The notes beneath the pieces are model-generated. The model had not been told where the DNA came from, made no database searches, and was given only the letters and a program-made list of their open reading frames with translations. A stretch of DNA of 64,000 nucleotides from an uncultured Caulobacterales bacterium (GTDB lineage: Bacteria > Pseudomonadota > Alphaproteobacteria > Caulobacterales > Maricaulaceae): contig CALLIK010000004.1 of NCBI GenBank assembly GCA_938009235.1, positions 1 to 64,000 of the forward strand. Reading direction: 5' to 3'. The first letter of the stretch is position 1; every line of letters begins with the position of its first letter. Made by a program: the position numbers and the translations under genes. Positions 55,698 through 64,000 of the stretch are shown piece after piece.

Positions 55698-56165
55698 CTA
55701 GCGGTTCACGGTGACAGGTTGCGGTGCGGTAAGGCTTGAAATGACACTTTGGTAGATCGGATTGCCTTCAAGTTGCTGCATGAAATCATCAGATACGCCT
55801 TGGCGTTTCAATAAGGTTCTCATGGAGTCTTCTATGACCGCGGGGTTATTGCAGGTCTTTGCGACAATTTTAAGATCTCTAATGCCTTGGCCATGCTTTA
55901 GCTCAGCCTCTAGTTTTTTGACTGCAAAGGTCAAACTAATCATTTGCATTAACCCAGGCGTCTTGCCTTGCGCCCGGTCTATAGATGCTGCTGTTAGAGC
56001 CTTTATCGAAGAACTCGCCCGTTTCTCGATGCGCTTAATGGCGCTATCTGCGCGCGGCGCAATCCATTCCGACGTACATACGACCGCAGGGTCTGGTGTC
56101 GAAGCGCAGCCTGCAAGAAGGACAATCGCGGAAAAGACAAAAGGGGCTCGAAGATAAAATTTCAT
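55698..56165 (-). CDS. Lipoprotein of unknown function
   Basis: 155 aa with lipoprotein signal and lipobox LAGC (Cys20). The mature part is helical and basic (ADSAIKRIEKRASSSIKALTAASIDRAQ) with two cysteines (VCTSEW and KTCNNP) that could pair. No family recognised. Probably an envelope protein. Confidence 0.65.
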   Translation of the reverse strand: MKFYLRAPFVFSAIVLLAGCASTPDPAVVCTSEWIAPRADSAIKRIEKRASSSIKALTAASIDRAQGKTPGLMQMISLTFAVKKLEAELKHGQGIRDLKIVAKTCNNPAVIEDSMRTLLKRQGVSDDFMQQLEGNPIYQSVISSLTAPQPVTVNR

Positions 56166-56220
56166 GATTTAAACCTAGAGGACTGCGAAAAGACTAGCAA
56201 GTTCGCTATACGGTTTTAGC

Positions 56221-56967
56221 TTACTCGTTTGCCTCGTCTGTATTTGCGGGTGAGGTATAACCCACATCGAATGGGTGCGCGACGAGCATGGTCCAATAGG
56301 TTGAGTGAGCCGTTGTTGGCTCATAAATGAGAGCGAGGCCAAATTCGCTTACATCATCACGGAGTAAGTTCTCATTGTGGCCAGGCGACTTTTTCCAGCC
56401 GTCAAATACATCAGCCCAATTCATTTGGCCAGTTGCGACATTTTCTGCTGCAATCGAGAAGTAATATCCCTGCCGTTGAATACGGTCGCCAGATACTGAT
56501 CCATCTGTGCCTGTGTGGCTGATGATACCCGCGTTTGCGATATCGCGTGAATGAACCTCTGATGCGCGGTTCAGCCTGTCATTGTAAACCAAAGCCTTTA
56601 GGTCTTTCGACGCGCGATAGGCATTTAAGTCTGCCAGTGCGCGGTCAAAATCTAATGTTTCAGGTGGAGTGCGCGGAAAGGCTGCGTTTTCTCCGAAGCC
56701 ATTATTCAAACGGCAAAGCATTTCAGGTTTCGATGTGTCGGCTTGATAAATAACGCTGCCTCGGCATTTTGGACTATCGGCTTTACAAAGAGCTTCACAG
56801 GCTTCGGTCGAAATAACGGTTTGTATATTGTATGTGCCGTCATCAACTTCGAATTGACCTATGGGCGGCGTAGCAAATGCCACCCCCGCACTGATGAAGC
56901 TGAAGGTTGTGACAACAGCTACGTTGACTGTAGCCCATTTTTTGAAATTCAAGGTACGTTGTTTCAT
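56221..56967 (-). CDS. Secreted PAN/CAP-domain protein
   Basis: 248 aa with signal peptide (VAVVTTFSFISAGVAFA). Residues ~38-95 look like a PAN/apple domain (FEVDDGTYNIQTVISTEACEALCKADSPKCRGSVIY; paired Cys). The C-terminal half is a CAP/SCP domain: LADLNAYRASKDLKALVYNDRLNRASEVHSRDIANAG, SHTGTDGS, YYFSIAAENVA and WKKSPGHNENLL. Bacterial CAP proteins are extracellular and of mostly unknown function. Confidence 0.85.
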   Translation of the reverse strand: MKQRTLNFKKWATVNVAVVTTFSFISAGVAFATPPIGQFEVDDGTYNIQTVISTEACEALCKADSPKCRGSVIYQADTSKPEMLCRLNNGFGENAAFPRTPPETLDFDRALADLNAYRASKDLKALVYNDRLNRASEVHSRDIANAGIISHTGTDGSVSGDRIQRQGYYFSIAAENVATGQMNWADVFDGWKKSPGHNENLLRDDVSEFGLALIYEPTTAHSTYWTMLVAHPFDVGYTSPANTDEANE

Positions 56968-57074
56968 GCCGTTAGCTTAGAAATGTTTTTGAATTCGCAA
57001 AGTTACAATAACAGTGAATGTCTAAGGATCGGTACAAATGGGGGTTAATTCTTCGTCAGGTTTTACCCTGATAA

Positions 57075-59045
57075 CTATCCTGCGCTTCCTGCGGCCATAT
57101 CGCGTTCCGCCGTGAAAGCCTCTTCTAGATTCTGATAAAATATCGACAAAGCTTGCGCGCGGGCATTATCAATTGTTGGGTCTGGCGCGGAGAGCGGGAC
57201 GAAAGGCACACCTTTGTGCGCGCCAATCATATAGGCTTTCCAAATATCAACGGGAAGCGATCCTCCCGTGATTTTCAACATCTTACTATTGTCATCATTT
57301 CCAAGCCATACGCCTGTTGTCATCTCGGCTGTGAACCCGATGAACCACCCATCGCGGTAATCTTGTGAGGTGCCAGTTTTCCCGCCTGCTTGACGTTTGC
57401 CAAGACGTGCGCCGTGACCTGTACCTGTGTCGACGACATCGCGTAGCATAGACGTCATTTGTCGCGCATAGGGGACAGGGTAAACACGGCGTCCCGCGAC
57501 TGTACGGCGACGATAGAGCGGCGCGCCCGTCGTGTTCTTAATGTCCGTGATCATATGTGTTGGGCGTAACAAGCCTTCATTGGCGAAGACGGAATAGCCG
57601 CGTGTCATTTCGACGAGTGTGACCTCTGATGACCCCAATGCGATTGAGTATTCAGGTCGTAGTTTACTTTTGACTCCAAACCGTTTCGCGAGGGAGATGA
57701 CTTCTGTCGGGCCGACTTCTGCTGTGACTTGCGCGGCTATTGTATTGATCGAGAGTTTGAGCGCTTCACGAATTGTCATGGGGCCGCGATATCGTCGGGT
57801 GTAATTCTCTGGCGCCCAATCCCCAATTTCTGTTGGTTGATCAATGCGAACTGTTCCAGGTGTAAAACCGTGTTCTAATGCGGTCGCATAAGCAAATGTC
57901 TTAAAGCTTGATCCGGGTTGACGTTTAGCTTGGTGAGCGCGATTGTATTTCGAAGCTTTGTAATCACGCCCGCCGACAAGTGCCAGAACAGCGCCAGTGG
58001 AATTGTCGATGGAGACAAGAGCGCCGTTTCCTACGTTCTTACTTTTACCCGATTTTCTTAAAGCGTTCTCCAACGCAGCTTGCGCAACTTTCTGACGTTT
58101 TGTGTCAATGGTTGTTGTGATGATGAGGTCTTTCTGATCACCGCTTATGAGCGTCGGAGCCTGTTCCGCAACCATGTCGAAAATATAACCAATCAACTTT
58201 TCGTCGATTAACGGGTCAGCATCAGGAACAATGACGGGAGGGTTGTCTAGCGCCTCTTGCTGTTGCGTGATCGAAATCATGTTATTAGCGACCATGCGTT
58301 GCAACACACGTTTAGAACGGGTGAGGGCGCGGTCGTAATGTTCTGTTGGATTATAACGCGATGGGGCTTGGGGCAAACCAGCAAGAAGGGCCGCCTCGGA
58401 GAGCTTTATGTCGCGCGCAGATTTACCAAAATATTTCTGAGAGGCGGCTTCGACACCAAAAACACGTGGACCCATTGGGATGCGATTGATGTAAAGTTCT
58501 AAAATCTCTGGCTTGGACAATAGGGATTCCATATCGCGAGCTAGGATGGCTTCTTGGAATTTCCGACGATAGGACTTCTCTGGCGACAAAACGATGTTTT
58601 TCACGAGCTGCTGCGTGAGTGTAGATCCGCCTTGAGTTTTCTCGCCCGCCCGCGTGTTTTCCAGCAGAGCGCGTAAGATGGCTTTGTTGTCGATGCCTGC
58701 ATGCTCGTAGAAACGCTCGTCTTCAATCGCGAGGAACGCATCACCGACATAGTTTGGCATCTGGCCCAGTTTTAACGGCTCACCAATATAAGGTCCGCGA
58801 TGCCCTATTTGGTTTCCGTCTTTATCCAGCAAGGTCATATTTGGCTGGAGGTTCAACTGCCACATTGTCCGTTTATCAGGTAGGGACGGTAAATCCTTGA
58901 ACAAATAGTAACGTGTCTGGAAATAGGCCAAGGCCGTAACCGCAGACAAAATCGCAAGTGTAATTAGCCAAAAGGTCTGGCGTTTGCGTTTGCGATTATC
59001 ATTCGCCACCAATTCTGGGTTTATGTCAGCACGAAATGTTGGCAT
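57075..59045 (-). CDS. Bifunctional penicillin-binding protein, PBP1A type
   Basis: 656 aa type II membrane protein: short cytoplasmic N-terminus, one membrane segment (~25-42), GT51 transglycosylase domain (AIEDERFYEHAGID, QGGSTLTQQLVKN, ILELYINRIPMG) and transpeptidase domain with active-site Ser in GSSFKTFAYA (SxxK), SIN, and KTGTS. Polymerises and cross-links peptidoglycan. Shorter than E. coli PBP1A, as with several alphaproteobacterial class A PBPs. Divergent from the YcgN-like gene. Confidence 0.95.
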   Translation of the reverse strand: MPTFRADINPELVANDNRKRKRQTFWLITLAILSAVTALAYFQTRYYLFKDLPSLPDKRTMWQLNLQPNMTLLDKDGNQIGHRGPYIGEPLKLGQMPNYVGDAFLAIEDERFYEHAGIDNKAILRALLENTRAGEKTQGGSTLTQQLVKNIVLSPEKSYRRKFQEAILARDMESLLSKPEILELYINRIPMGPRVFGVEAASQKYFGKSARDIKLSEAALLAGLPQAPSRYNPTEHYDRALTRSKRVLQRMVANNMISITQQQEALDNPPVIVPDADPLIDEKLIGYIFDMVAEQAPTLISGDQKDLIITTTIDTKRQKVAQAALENALRKSGKSKNVGNGALVSIDNSTGAVLALVGGRDYKASKYNRAHQAKRQPGSSFKTFAYATALEHGFTPGTVRIDQPTEIGDWAPENYTRRYRGPMTIREALKLSINTIAAQVTAEVGPTEVISLAKRFGVKSKLRPEYSIALGSSEVTLVEMTRGYSVFANEGLLRPTHMITDIKNTTGAPLYRRRTVAGRRVYPVPYARQMTSMLRDVVDTGTGHGARLGKRQAGGKTGTSQDYRDGWFIGFTAEMTTGVWLGNDDNSKMLKITGGSLPVDIWKAYMIGAHKGVPFVPLSAPDPTIDNARAQALSIFYQNLEEAFTAERDMAAGSAG

Positions 59046-59074
59046 TCTCTCCTTAGCCCCCTAAAGGACGTCGT

Positions 59075-59551
59075 ATGTCCACGCCCCCCTCTAAATCAGT
59101 TCCGCCCTTTTGGAAAACCAAAACTATGGCAGAAATGAGCCGAGAGGAGTGGGAAAGCCTCTGCGATAGCTGTGGTAAGTGCTGTTGCATACGTTTGGAA
59201 GACGAAGATACAGGTGCAATCTACATTACGGACGTCGCTTGCAAGCTGTTCGACCCGAATACGTGCCGCTGCGGAGACTATGCGAATCGCTCGAAACTCG
59301 TCCCAGATTGCGTGACCTTGACGCCTGTGAATGTCGATCAACTGCATTGGATGCCGCAAACCTGTGGTTATCGCTTGGTTGCGGAAGGCAAAGACTTACC
59401 CGAATATCATCATCTTGTGTCGGGCTCTCGCGACACAATTCATGAAGTTGGCATGAGCGTACAAGACGCGGTCACAAGTGAAATCCTCGTCAAAGAAGAC
59501 GACATCCCAACACGTATCGTGATTTGGCCAGGCGAACCTGATATAAATTAA
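59075..59551 (+). CDS. YcgN-family cysteine-cluster protein
   Basis: 158 aa (UPF0260). Conserved cysteines in LCDSCGKCCCIRLED, VACKLFDPNTCRCGDY, VPDCVTL and MPQTCGYRLV could hold a metal or Fe-S cluster. Cytoplasmic, no signal. Function not established in the family as far as I know. It starts 30 bp from the divergent PBP gene. Confidence 0.85.
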   Translation: MSTPPSKSVPPFWKTKTMAEMSREEWESLCDSCGKCCCIRLEDEDTGAIYITDVACKLFDPNTCRCGDYANRSKLVPDCVTLTPVNVDQLHWMPQTCGYRLVAEGKDLPEYHHLVSGSRDTIHEVGMSVQDAVTSEILVKEDDIPTRIVIWPGEPDIN

Positions 59552-59832
59552 GGACAGGATAAAACCTGTTCAGAATTCAAGCAAAACTATGCACCCGAAC
59601 CGCATGGCGGTTCGGCGCTACACTACAATCGACTCACAGTATCGATTGCGGACGTTTCGCGCCTCAGAACCACTTCAGTTCCTGTATCTCTTAGTTGGAA
59701 AAACTCCCAGTTACGGGGTGTTCGCGAGGGTATTTCAAGGCCCGGCGGAACCGGAAAAAATAGTAGTGTTTTCGGCCGCAAAGGGACCCTAGCGATAACG
59801 CCTTTTTCCTCGTGCAATTCTGTTAATTCGGA

Positions 59833-59867
59833 ATCAAAAATTGGGCGAAGGTTGCCCAATTTTTGAT
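59833..59867. terminator. Strong 14-bp stem-loop, possibly bidirectional terminator
   Basis: ATCAAAAATTGGGC-GAAGGTT-GCCCAATTTTTGAT, perfect 14-bp arms with a 7-nt loop. T/A-rich outer ends give terminator character on both strands, although it is 280 bp beyond the nearest stop codon. Confidence 0.5.
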
Positions 59868-59884
59868 AACCACACGCTGTGTGT

Positions 59885-60096
59885 AAACAGAAATGCACAA
59901 ATCGGCCGAGCATAACAGTCGAGGTTACAACAGCTCTCAATCAGCCGCCCAAATCCGCTGACATTACCCAGCATCATCCGACGACAAGCGTTACTTCTCT
60001 CGGATCCGTGCATTTCTGTTTTGCTCAAAGCATATGAGTATCGAAAAATGAGTAAGCTTCACCAAGTTTTCGATACCTCATCAAACAGAATTGCAC
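59885..60096. repeat. Three copies of a 14-bp element
   Basis: AAACAGAAATGCAC at 59885-59898, its exact reverse complement at 60008-60021, and AAACAGAATTGCAC (one change) at 60083-60096. The inverted pair spans about 110 nt and could close a large stem or mark ends of a small element. Confidence 0.7.
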
Positions 60097-60342
60097 TTAG
60101 TCAATGTGCACATGACCGCCCGTTGAAAGAAGACAGCCTTAAAATGATACAGCTTTCGAGACTCTGGATCATTCTCTAGTATTTAGGTGTAAGGGCTTGA
60201 AAATAAAGGACGTTAGTTTTTCTAAAGCGGGGATTGTTATTTTTAAACGCCCCTTAAATCATCGAGAACGGGCATTAGCAAGTGTCTTACTTCGGGCGAT
60301 TTTAGGACGCTGATAAACGTCTAGTATGACAATAGCAGTGGA

Positions 60343-60753
60343 CTAAAGCGCGCTTACTTTCGGTTTTTTTACAATTATCCAGCACAGCATTGATGAAATA
60401 AATGTGAAACCTGTTCCCAAAATTAGTTCAATCATAGTTTTAGAAAATAAATTTCCAATTGTGTTTAAAGCAAATAGAAGAACAAAACCCCAAATGATGA
60501 CATCGACTATTTTATTTGATGTATTGTTCTTAATATTTTTTGATTTAAAAAAGAGAACTGTAATAACTATAATATTGATCAATATTGAAATGGTTTCAAA
60601 AACTCTCATTTCATCTAATGAGTTAATTCTACCTGCCCAAACTATTTCGTAAGGGATGATTTCGAATAGTACACATAAATGAAAAACAATAACAATTGAA
60701 AGCAGTCCAATCATCAATTTTGATGAAATTATGTTACTTATCACTTCTATCAC
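60343..60753 (-). CDS. Four-segment membrane protein, AT-rich, probably transferred
   Basis: 136 aa with four hydrophobic segments and a conserved-looking loop IIPYEIVWAGRINSLDEMRVFETISILIN, then VVLFALNTIGNLFSKTMIELI-type sequence. Codons are strongly A/T-biased (many AAT, ATA, AAA), unlike the flanking genes. The protein style recalls small membrane proteins common in Bacteroidetes. No function known to me. It borders the repeat-rich non-coding region, consistent with acquired DNA. Confidence 0.65.
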   Translation of the reverse strand: MIEVISNIISSKLMIGLLSIVIVFHLCVLFEIIPYEIVWAGRINSLDEMRVFETISILINIIVITVLFFKSKNIKNNTSNKIVDVIIWGFVLLFALNTIGNLFSKTMIELILGTGFTFISSMLCWIIVKKPKVSAL

Positions 60754-60996
60754 TCCAGAAAATTTATTGAACTTTCACACATATTATCAGGCTAAAATAT
60801 AGCACCCTCGCATTCAAGCTGATAAGGATAATCTCAGAGCCCTTCTTTGGGTGTTTTAAGCCTCTCATTCAATATATGCTTCTGCCGCCCTAGCGGACAT
60901 TAGCGGCTATCTTATGTGTGCCTAGTTTCTGACAAATTGTGCTGCGTTCAAGCCACCCCACACACATTGGGGGTGAAGTATTTTTTAGCGTTAAAC

Positions 60997-61551
60997 TTAC
61001 GCCGTCGTGCTTACCTTGCCGCTCCCCTGAAACCCTGTCTTGAAAAACTGAACCATCCGATTTTTCGACGGCTTGCGTGGATCGAGGCTGCCGAACCAGA
61101 GCAGGGCGAAGAGGCCCAGGTTCATGAGGTAAAATGCGGGCATCGAGAACAGAATATAATCCCACTTCTGCATCGAGGTCCATGGTGTGGCAGGTTTCGG
61201 ATCTTCCATTTCAGCCCATACTGGTATGGCGCTAAAAAATCGATCATGTGCGCCAAAAACGTCAGACATAATGTAACCCATGGTGAGGAATCCCCCTAGA
61301 AACATGGAGGCGAGAAAGAACGGCAGGCACAACGCCAATACTCTCTTGCGCCGCCCAATCGTCTTAAACCTTAGGTGCAAAATAACGCCAAAGCCGATGA
61401 TAACCGCGAGCATTTGTATATCGCCTGGTACGAAGCCTACAGGATTCACATCAATGATTTTCGACAATGCTAGATACATCAAGATCGCTCTGGATGTCGC
61501 AGCAAATTGGATGATCACCAATCCCCAGATTAAGAATGCTTTTCTGCTCAT
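60997..61551 (-). CDS. Unknown integral membrane protein
   Basis: 184 aa from the ATG at 61551 (AAGGGGAC upstream). Four hydrophobic segments: IWGLVIIQFAATSRAILMYLAL, MLAVIIGFGVILHL, VLALCLPFFLASMFLGGFLTMGYI and YILFSMPAFYLMNLGLFALLW. The C-terminus is basic (KPSKNRMVQFFKTGFQGSGK). No family recognised. Monocistronic by context; its start faces the MBOAT-like gene across about 120 bp. Confidence 0.65.
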   Translation of the reverse strand: MSRKAFLIWGLVIIQFAATSRAILMYLALSKIIDVNPVGFVPGDIQMLAVIIGFGVILHLRFKTIGRRKRVLALCLPFFLASMFLGGFLTMGYIMSDVFGAHDRFFSAIPVWAEMEDPKPATPWTSMQKWDYILFSMPAFYLMNLGLFALLWFGSLDPRKPSKNRMVQFFKTGFQGSGKVSTTA

Positions 61552-61671
61552 GTTGTCCCCTTCGCGCACATCGCTCAGGTTGTAGTTTAATCTTTATGTC
61601 TTAATTGTAAGTTCATGGCACCATGACCTTAAAAATTGCACTCCGTGCTGAACTCAATTAGTTCTTAATAA

Positions 61672-62157
61672 ATGGGCTTAAATGAAAAAGTAATCCGACA
61701 CTCAAATCTCACTGATTATGTGAAGGCGCGTAATGGTGTGCCTCTTGGTGGACGTGGTTCAATGAGTAACATGTTGTATCGGTCCTTTGGTGCGGCGTCA
61801 TTTGCGGGTTTTTGGCGATATTGGAATCCGATATTCGGATACTATCTTCACAAGTACATTTTTTTACCACTACGACATGTCATGCCACGGTGGATAGCTC
61901 TTGTGCTGACCTTCCTCTTTTGCGGTGCACTTCATGATAGTGTAACTTATATAGTTCGAGGCACGACAGCATTGCTTTTTACAACAATGTTTTTATTTTT
62001 TTCAATCGGTATACTGATGAGCGCTCTAGCTCGCTTCAATATGTCTAAAATGTCGTGGTTCATCAGGGCGATTGTCAATTTTTCCTACGTTGCAACCTGT
62101 ATAACTTTGGCGTTTTACGTGCGCGCAAACGTGCCTTTTTGGCCAAAAATAAATTAA
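61672..62157 (+). CDS. Short MBOAT-like acyltransferase protein
   Basis: 161 aa. SFAGFWRYWNPIFGYYLHKYIFLPL resembles the FWRRWH...Y-IPL motif of membrane-bound O-acyltransferases, and FLFCGALHD carries a His at the position of the MBOAT active-site region. Three to four membrane segments. Full MBOATs are about 400-500 aa, so this is either a compact family or a truncated remnant. The upstream sequence has no good ribosome site. Confidence 0.5.
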   Translation: MGLNEKVIRHSNLTDYVKARNGVPLGGRGSMSNMLYRSFGAASFAGFWRYWNPIFGYYLHKYIFLPLRHVMPRWIALVLTFLFCGALHDSVTYIVRGTTALLFTTMFLFFSIGILMSALARFNMSKMSWFIRAIVNFSYVATCITLAFYVRANVPFWPKIN

Positions 62158-62453
62158 GCTTGAGTGTCCTTCTTTGAGTGGTTTGAGACATCAACCTAGC
62201 GTCTGCTTCTACGGACGAAGCGACCCTTGGTGTTTAGTTTACCACTATGAAATTTGTGGTCAGACGCCCATTGCGGCAGTGCACTTGCAAATCATTCTCA
62301 CTAACCGTCGGTGTTTCAATGATTTAGAGTGAAGGCAGGGGTGTATAAGCCTTACAAAAGCGTCAGATTGTCCGTTGCAATCCACACTTTGCCTCAATAG
62401 GTTCCAAACCAATTGCGGACCTCTCTGAGTCTGCCGTTTTTGTGTGCGAGTTT

Positions 62454-62819
62454 ATGACCGAATTCCTTCTTGGATATCTACCTGTCGTCATCCTTTTCGG
62501 AATAGCGATGGTCCTGTCTCTTCTCTTCCTGTTGGTTCCAACAGTGATTGCACCAAAAGACCCTGATTTTGAGAAGGTTTCGACTTACGAATGTGGCTTT
62601 AACGCCTTTGATGATTCACGGATGAAGTTCGATGTGCGCTTCTATTTGGTCGCGATCCTCTTTATCATCTTCGATATCGAAGTCGCCTTTCTGTTCCCTT
62701 ACGCCGTGTCGCTGGACACGATGACATGGGCTGCATGGCTCGTTGTTATGATTTTCCTTGCTGAGTTGGCCGCTGGGCTTGCCTATGCGTGGAAAATCGG
62801 CGCTCTGGACTGGGAATAG
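62454..62819 (+). CDS. nuoA: NADH-quinone oxidoreductase subunit A
   Basis: 121 aa from the ATG at 62454 ([15 protein letters not shown]); the track adds four residues from a GTG. Three membrane segments and the NuoA signature [42 protein letters not shown]. Membrane-arm subunit at the quinone site of respiratory complex I. First gene of the nuo operon; the 296 bp upstream (62158-62453) contains no gene I can see and should hold the promoter. Confidence 0.97.
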   Translation: MTEFLLGYLPVVILFGIAMVLSLLFLLVPTVIAPKDPDFEKVSTYECGFNAFDDSRMKFDVRFYLVAILFIIFDIEVAFLFPYAVSLDTMTWAAWLVVMIFLAELAAGLAYAWKIGALDWE

Positions 62820-62834
62820 GGTAGGAACGGTAAG

Positions 62835-63386
62835 ATGGTTCTAATCAATCCAAATGGCGATCTCGGAACGCCGGCTTATGATCCAAAACAACATGACGTT
62901 GGCTTTACGGGTCTGTCTGATCAGTTAGCTGACAAAGGCTTTATCACCGCCGCGAGTGACGATCTGATCACATGGGCGCGAACAGGCTCCCTCATGTGGA
63001 TGACCTTCGGTTTGGCCTGTTGCGCCGTTGAAATGATGCAGGCGTCTATGCCGCGTTATGATGTTGAGCGTTTTGGCTTTGCACCGCGTGCGTCCCCTCG
63101 TCAGTCTGACGTGATGATTGTTGCGGGTACATTGACCAATAAAATGGCGCCTGCGTTGCGTAAGGTTTATGATCAAATGCCAAACCCGCGCTACGTTATT
63201 TCTATGGGCAGCTGCGCCAATGGCGGCGGCTATTACCATTACTCCTACGCCGTCGTGCGCGGGTGTGATCGTGTTGTGCCTGTTGATATTTATGTCCCAG
63301 GGTGCCCGCCAACCGCGGAAGCTCTCGTTTACGGTATTTTGCAGCTGCAAAAGAAAATCCGCCGCGAAGGTAACATTGAGCGATAA
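62835..63386 (+). CDS. nuoB: NADH-quinone oxidoreductase subunit B
   Basis: 183 aa. Ligands of the terminal N2 [4Fe-4S] cluster: tandem Cys in [19 protein letters not shown] and PGCPPTAE. Passes electrons to quinone in complex I. Starts 15 nt after nuoA; overlaps nuoC by one base. Confidence 0.98.
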   Translation: MVLINPNGDLGTPAYDPKQHDVGFTGLSDQLADKGFITAASDDLITWARTGSLMWMTFGLACCAVEMMQASMPRYDVERFGFAPRASPRQSDVMIVAGTLTNKMAPALRKVYDQMPNPRYVISMGSCANGGGYYHYSYAVVRGCDRVVPVDIYVPGCPPTAEALVYGILQLQKKIRREGNIER

Positions 63387-63982
63387 TGATGGATGATCTC
63401 AAAGACCATATCGAAAGCCAATTGGGCGAGGCGATCAACAGCACTGATGTTGCTTTTGGCGAGCTAACGCTAAATGCGCGCCGCGCAGAAATCCTGACGG
63501 TGCTGACATTCCTGCGCGATGATCCATTGTGTAAGTTTACGCAGCTGATGGATATTGCAGGCGTGGATTACCCAACGCGCGCACGTCGTTTCGATGTTGT
63601 CTATCATATGCTCTCCATGAGCCATAATACGCGTATCCGCATCAAGATAACGACGGATGAAGATGTACCCGTCCTTAGTTCCGCTGCTGTCTTCCCAAAT
63701 GCCGATTGGTATGAGCGCGAAGCCTTTGATATGTATGGTATCTCGTTTGAAAACCATCCTGACCTACGCCGTATCCTCACGGATTATGGCTTCGAGGGCT
63801 ATCCGCTCCGCAAAGATTTCCCGCTCTCCGGCTTTGTCGAAGTGCGTTATGACGAAGGCCGTAAGGCTGTCATCTACGAGCCTGTTAATCTCCCCCAAGA
63901 ATATAGATCTTTTGACTTTATGAACCCATGGGAAGGCGGCAAATACGACCTTCCCGGCGATGAAAAGGCGGACGTGAAATGA
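63386..63982 (+). CDS. nuoC: NADH-quinone oxidoreductase subunit C
   Basis: 198 aa. 30-kDa subunit signature [40 protein letters not shown]. Peripheral-arm subunit of complex I. Starts at ATGATG overlapping the nuoB TAA; either Met may be used. Ends in ATGA shared with nuoD. Confidence 0.97.
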   Translation: MMDDLKDHIESQLGEAINSTDVAFGELTLNARRAEILTVLTFLRDDPLCKFTQLMDIAGVDYPTRARRFDVVYHMLSMSHNTRIRIKITTDEDVPVLSSAAVFPNADWYEREAFDMYGISFENHPDLRRILTDYGFEGYPLRKDFPLSGFVEVRYDEGRKAVIYEPVNLPQEYRSFDFMNPWEGGKYDLPGDEKADVK

Positions 63983-64000
63983 AAAACTTAGTACTGACTG
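63979..64000 (+). CDS. nuoD: NADH-quinone oxidoreductase subunit D, first codons only
   Basis: An ATG overlapping the nuoC stop (ATGA) begins MKNLVLT and runs off the window. Identity is from the conserved nuoA-B-C-D order, not from the seven residues. Confidence 0.7.

Larger units (their letters stand above)
59552..60342. other. Gene-free region rich in inverted repeats
   Basis: No convincing gene in about 790 bp. Visible structures: 9-bp stem CCGAACCGC/GCGGTTCGG with 3-nt loop (59595-59615); CAATCGA/TCGATTG (59626-59648); a 14-bp perfect stem (59833-59867); AAACAGAAATGCAC (59885-59898) inverted at 60008-60021, with a one-mismatch direct copy at 60083-60096; GTATCGAAAA/TTTTCGATAC (60038-60076). 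The 67-aa track ORF at 59589 crosses two of the hairpins and looks spurious. It could be non-coding RNA, terminators plus relics of a mobile element, or unmatched repeat DNA. Confidence 0.6.

Noticed and set aside
59589-59792. 67-aa ORF after the YcgN-like gene
   Set aside because: It runs through two perfect hairpins and has no ribosome site; structure is the better explanation.

Overview
The window looks like chromosomal DNA of a mid-GC alphaproteobacterium, most likely a marine Caulobacterales/Maricaulales member (Hyphomonadaceae or Robiginitomaculaceae type). The evidence is gene content and order, not any database search: a PopZ polar organizer (known only from Alphaproteobacteria) in the order pcm-tolC-popZ-valS, as I recall from Caulobacter; the order plsY-dprA-topA-rnr; ybjN-proC; an ArsR-methyltransferase fusion next to metF; ilvE divergent from an OmpR/EnvZ-type pair; and nuoABCD at the right edge.

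Layout. 1-3.1 kb: edge of an IS30-like transposase, a LysM/glycine-zipper lipoprotein, and a large secreted adhesin-like gene broken by a 19-bp tandem duplication. 3.3-5.1 kb: a nitric-oxide detoxification operon (small membrane protein, hmp, nrtS) behind a near-perfect NsrR-like palindrome. 5.3-16.7 kb: small secreted and membrane proteins, a TerB-like protein, an M1 aminopeptidase lipoprotein, a second large adhesin-like protein that shares its C-terminal domain with the broken one, an acyl-CoA/ACP synthetase-like protein, a GT2 glycosyltransferase, a GST, a lyase-like secreted protein and a 53-aa small ORF. 16.7-24.3 kb: DUF2750 protein, RNase R, topoisomerase I, DprA, PlsY, i.e. RNA decay, DNA topology, DNA uptake and phospholipid synthesis. 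24.4-26.3 kb: luciferase-like oxidoreductase, cupin, tRNA-Cys.

26.4-36.6 kb: pcm, tolC, an unusually long popZ, valS (with a compositionally odd insertion), DUF3137 protein, lipoprotein, a decayed membrane-protein pseudogene and a second TerB-like protein. 36.8-37 kb: a structured intergenic segment that may be an RNA gene. 37.2-46 kb: exonuclease III, a degenerate J-protein/HscC-like Hsp70 pair, a TetR regulator divergent from a bicupin protein with a palindromic operator, EttA, and a GH9 glycoside hydrolase lipoprotein. 46-52.7 kb: ArsR-methyltransferase/metF, an NTF2-like protein, ilvE, a two-component system, proC and ybjN.

52.9-59.6 kb: YbaY-like secreted protein, GST, TrhO tRNA hydroxylase, lipoprotein, PAN/CAP protein, PBP1A-type bifunctional transpeptidase, YcgN-like protein. 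59.6-60.3 kb holds no gene but several strong inverted repeats. It is followed by an AT-rich, probably transferred membrane gene, an unknown membrane protein, a short MBOAT-like protein and the start of the nuo operon.

I do not see a defence island, CRISPR array, prophage or secondary-metabolite cluster. The most unusual items are the roughly 600-aa PopZ, the paired adhesin-like proteins that stop at the same point inside the same domain, the 19-bp frameshifting duplication, and two structured intergenic regions.
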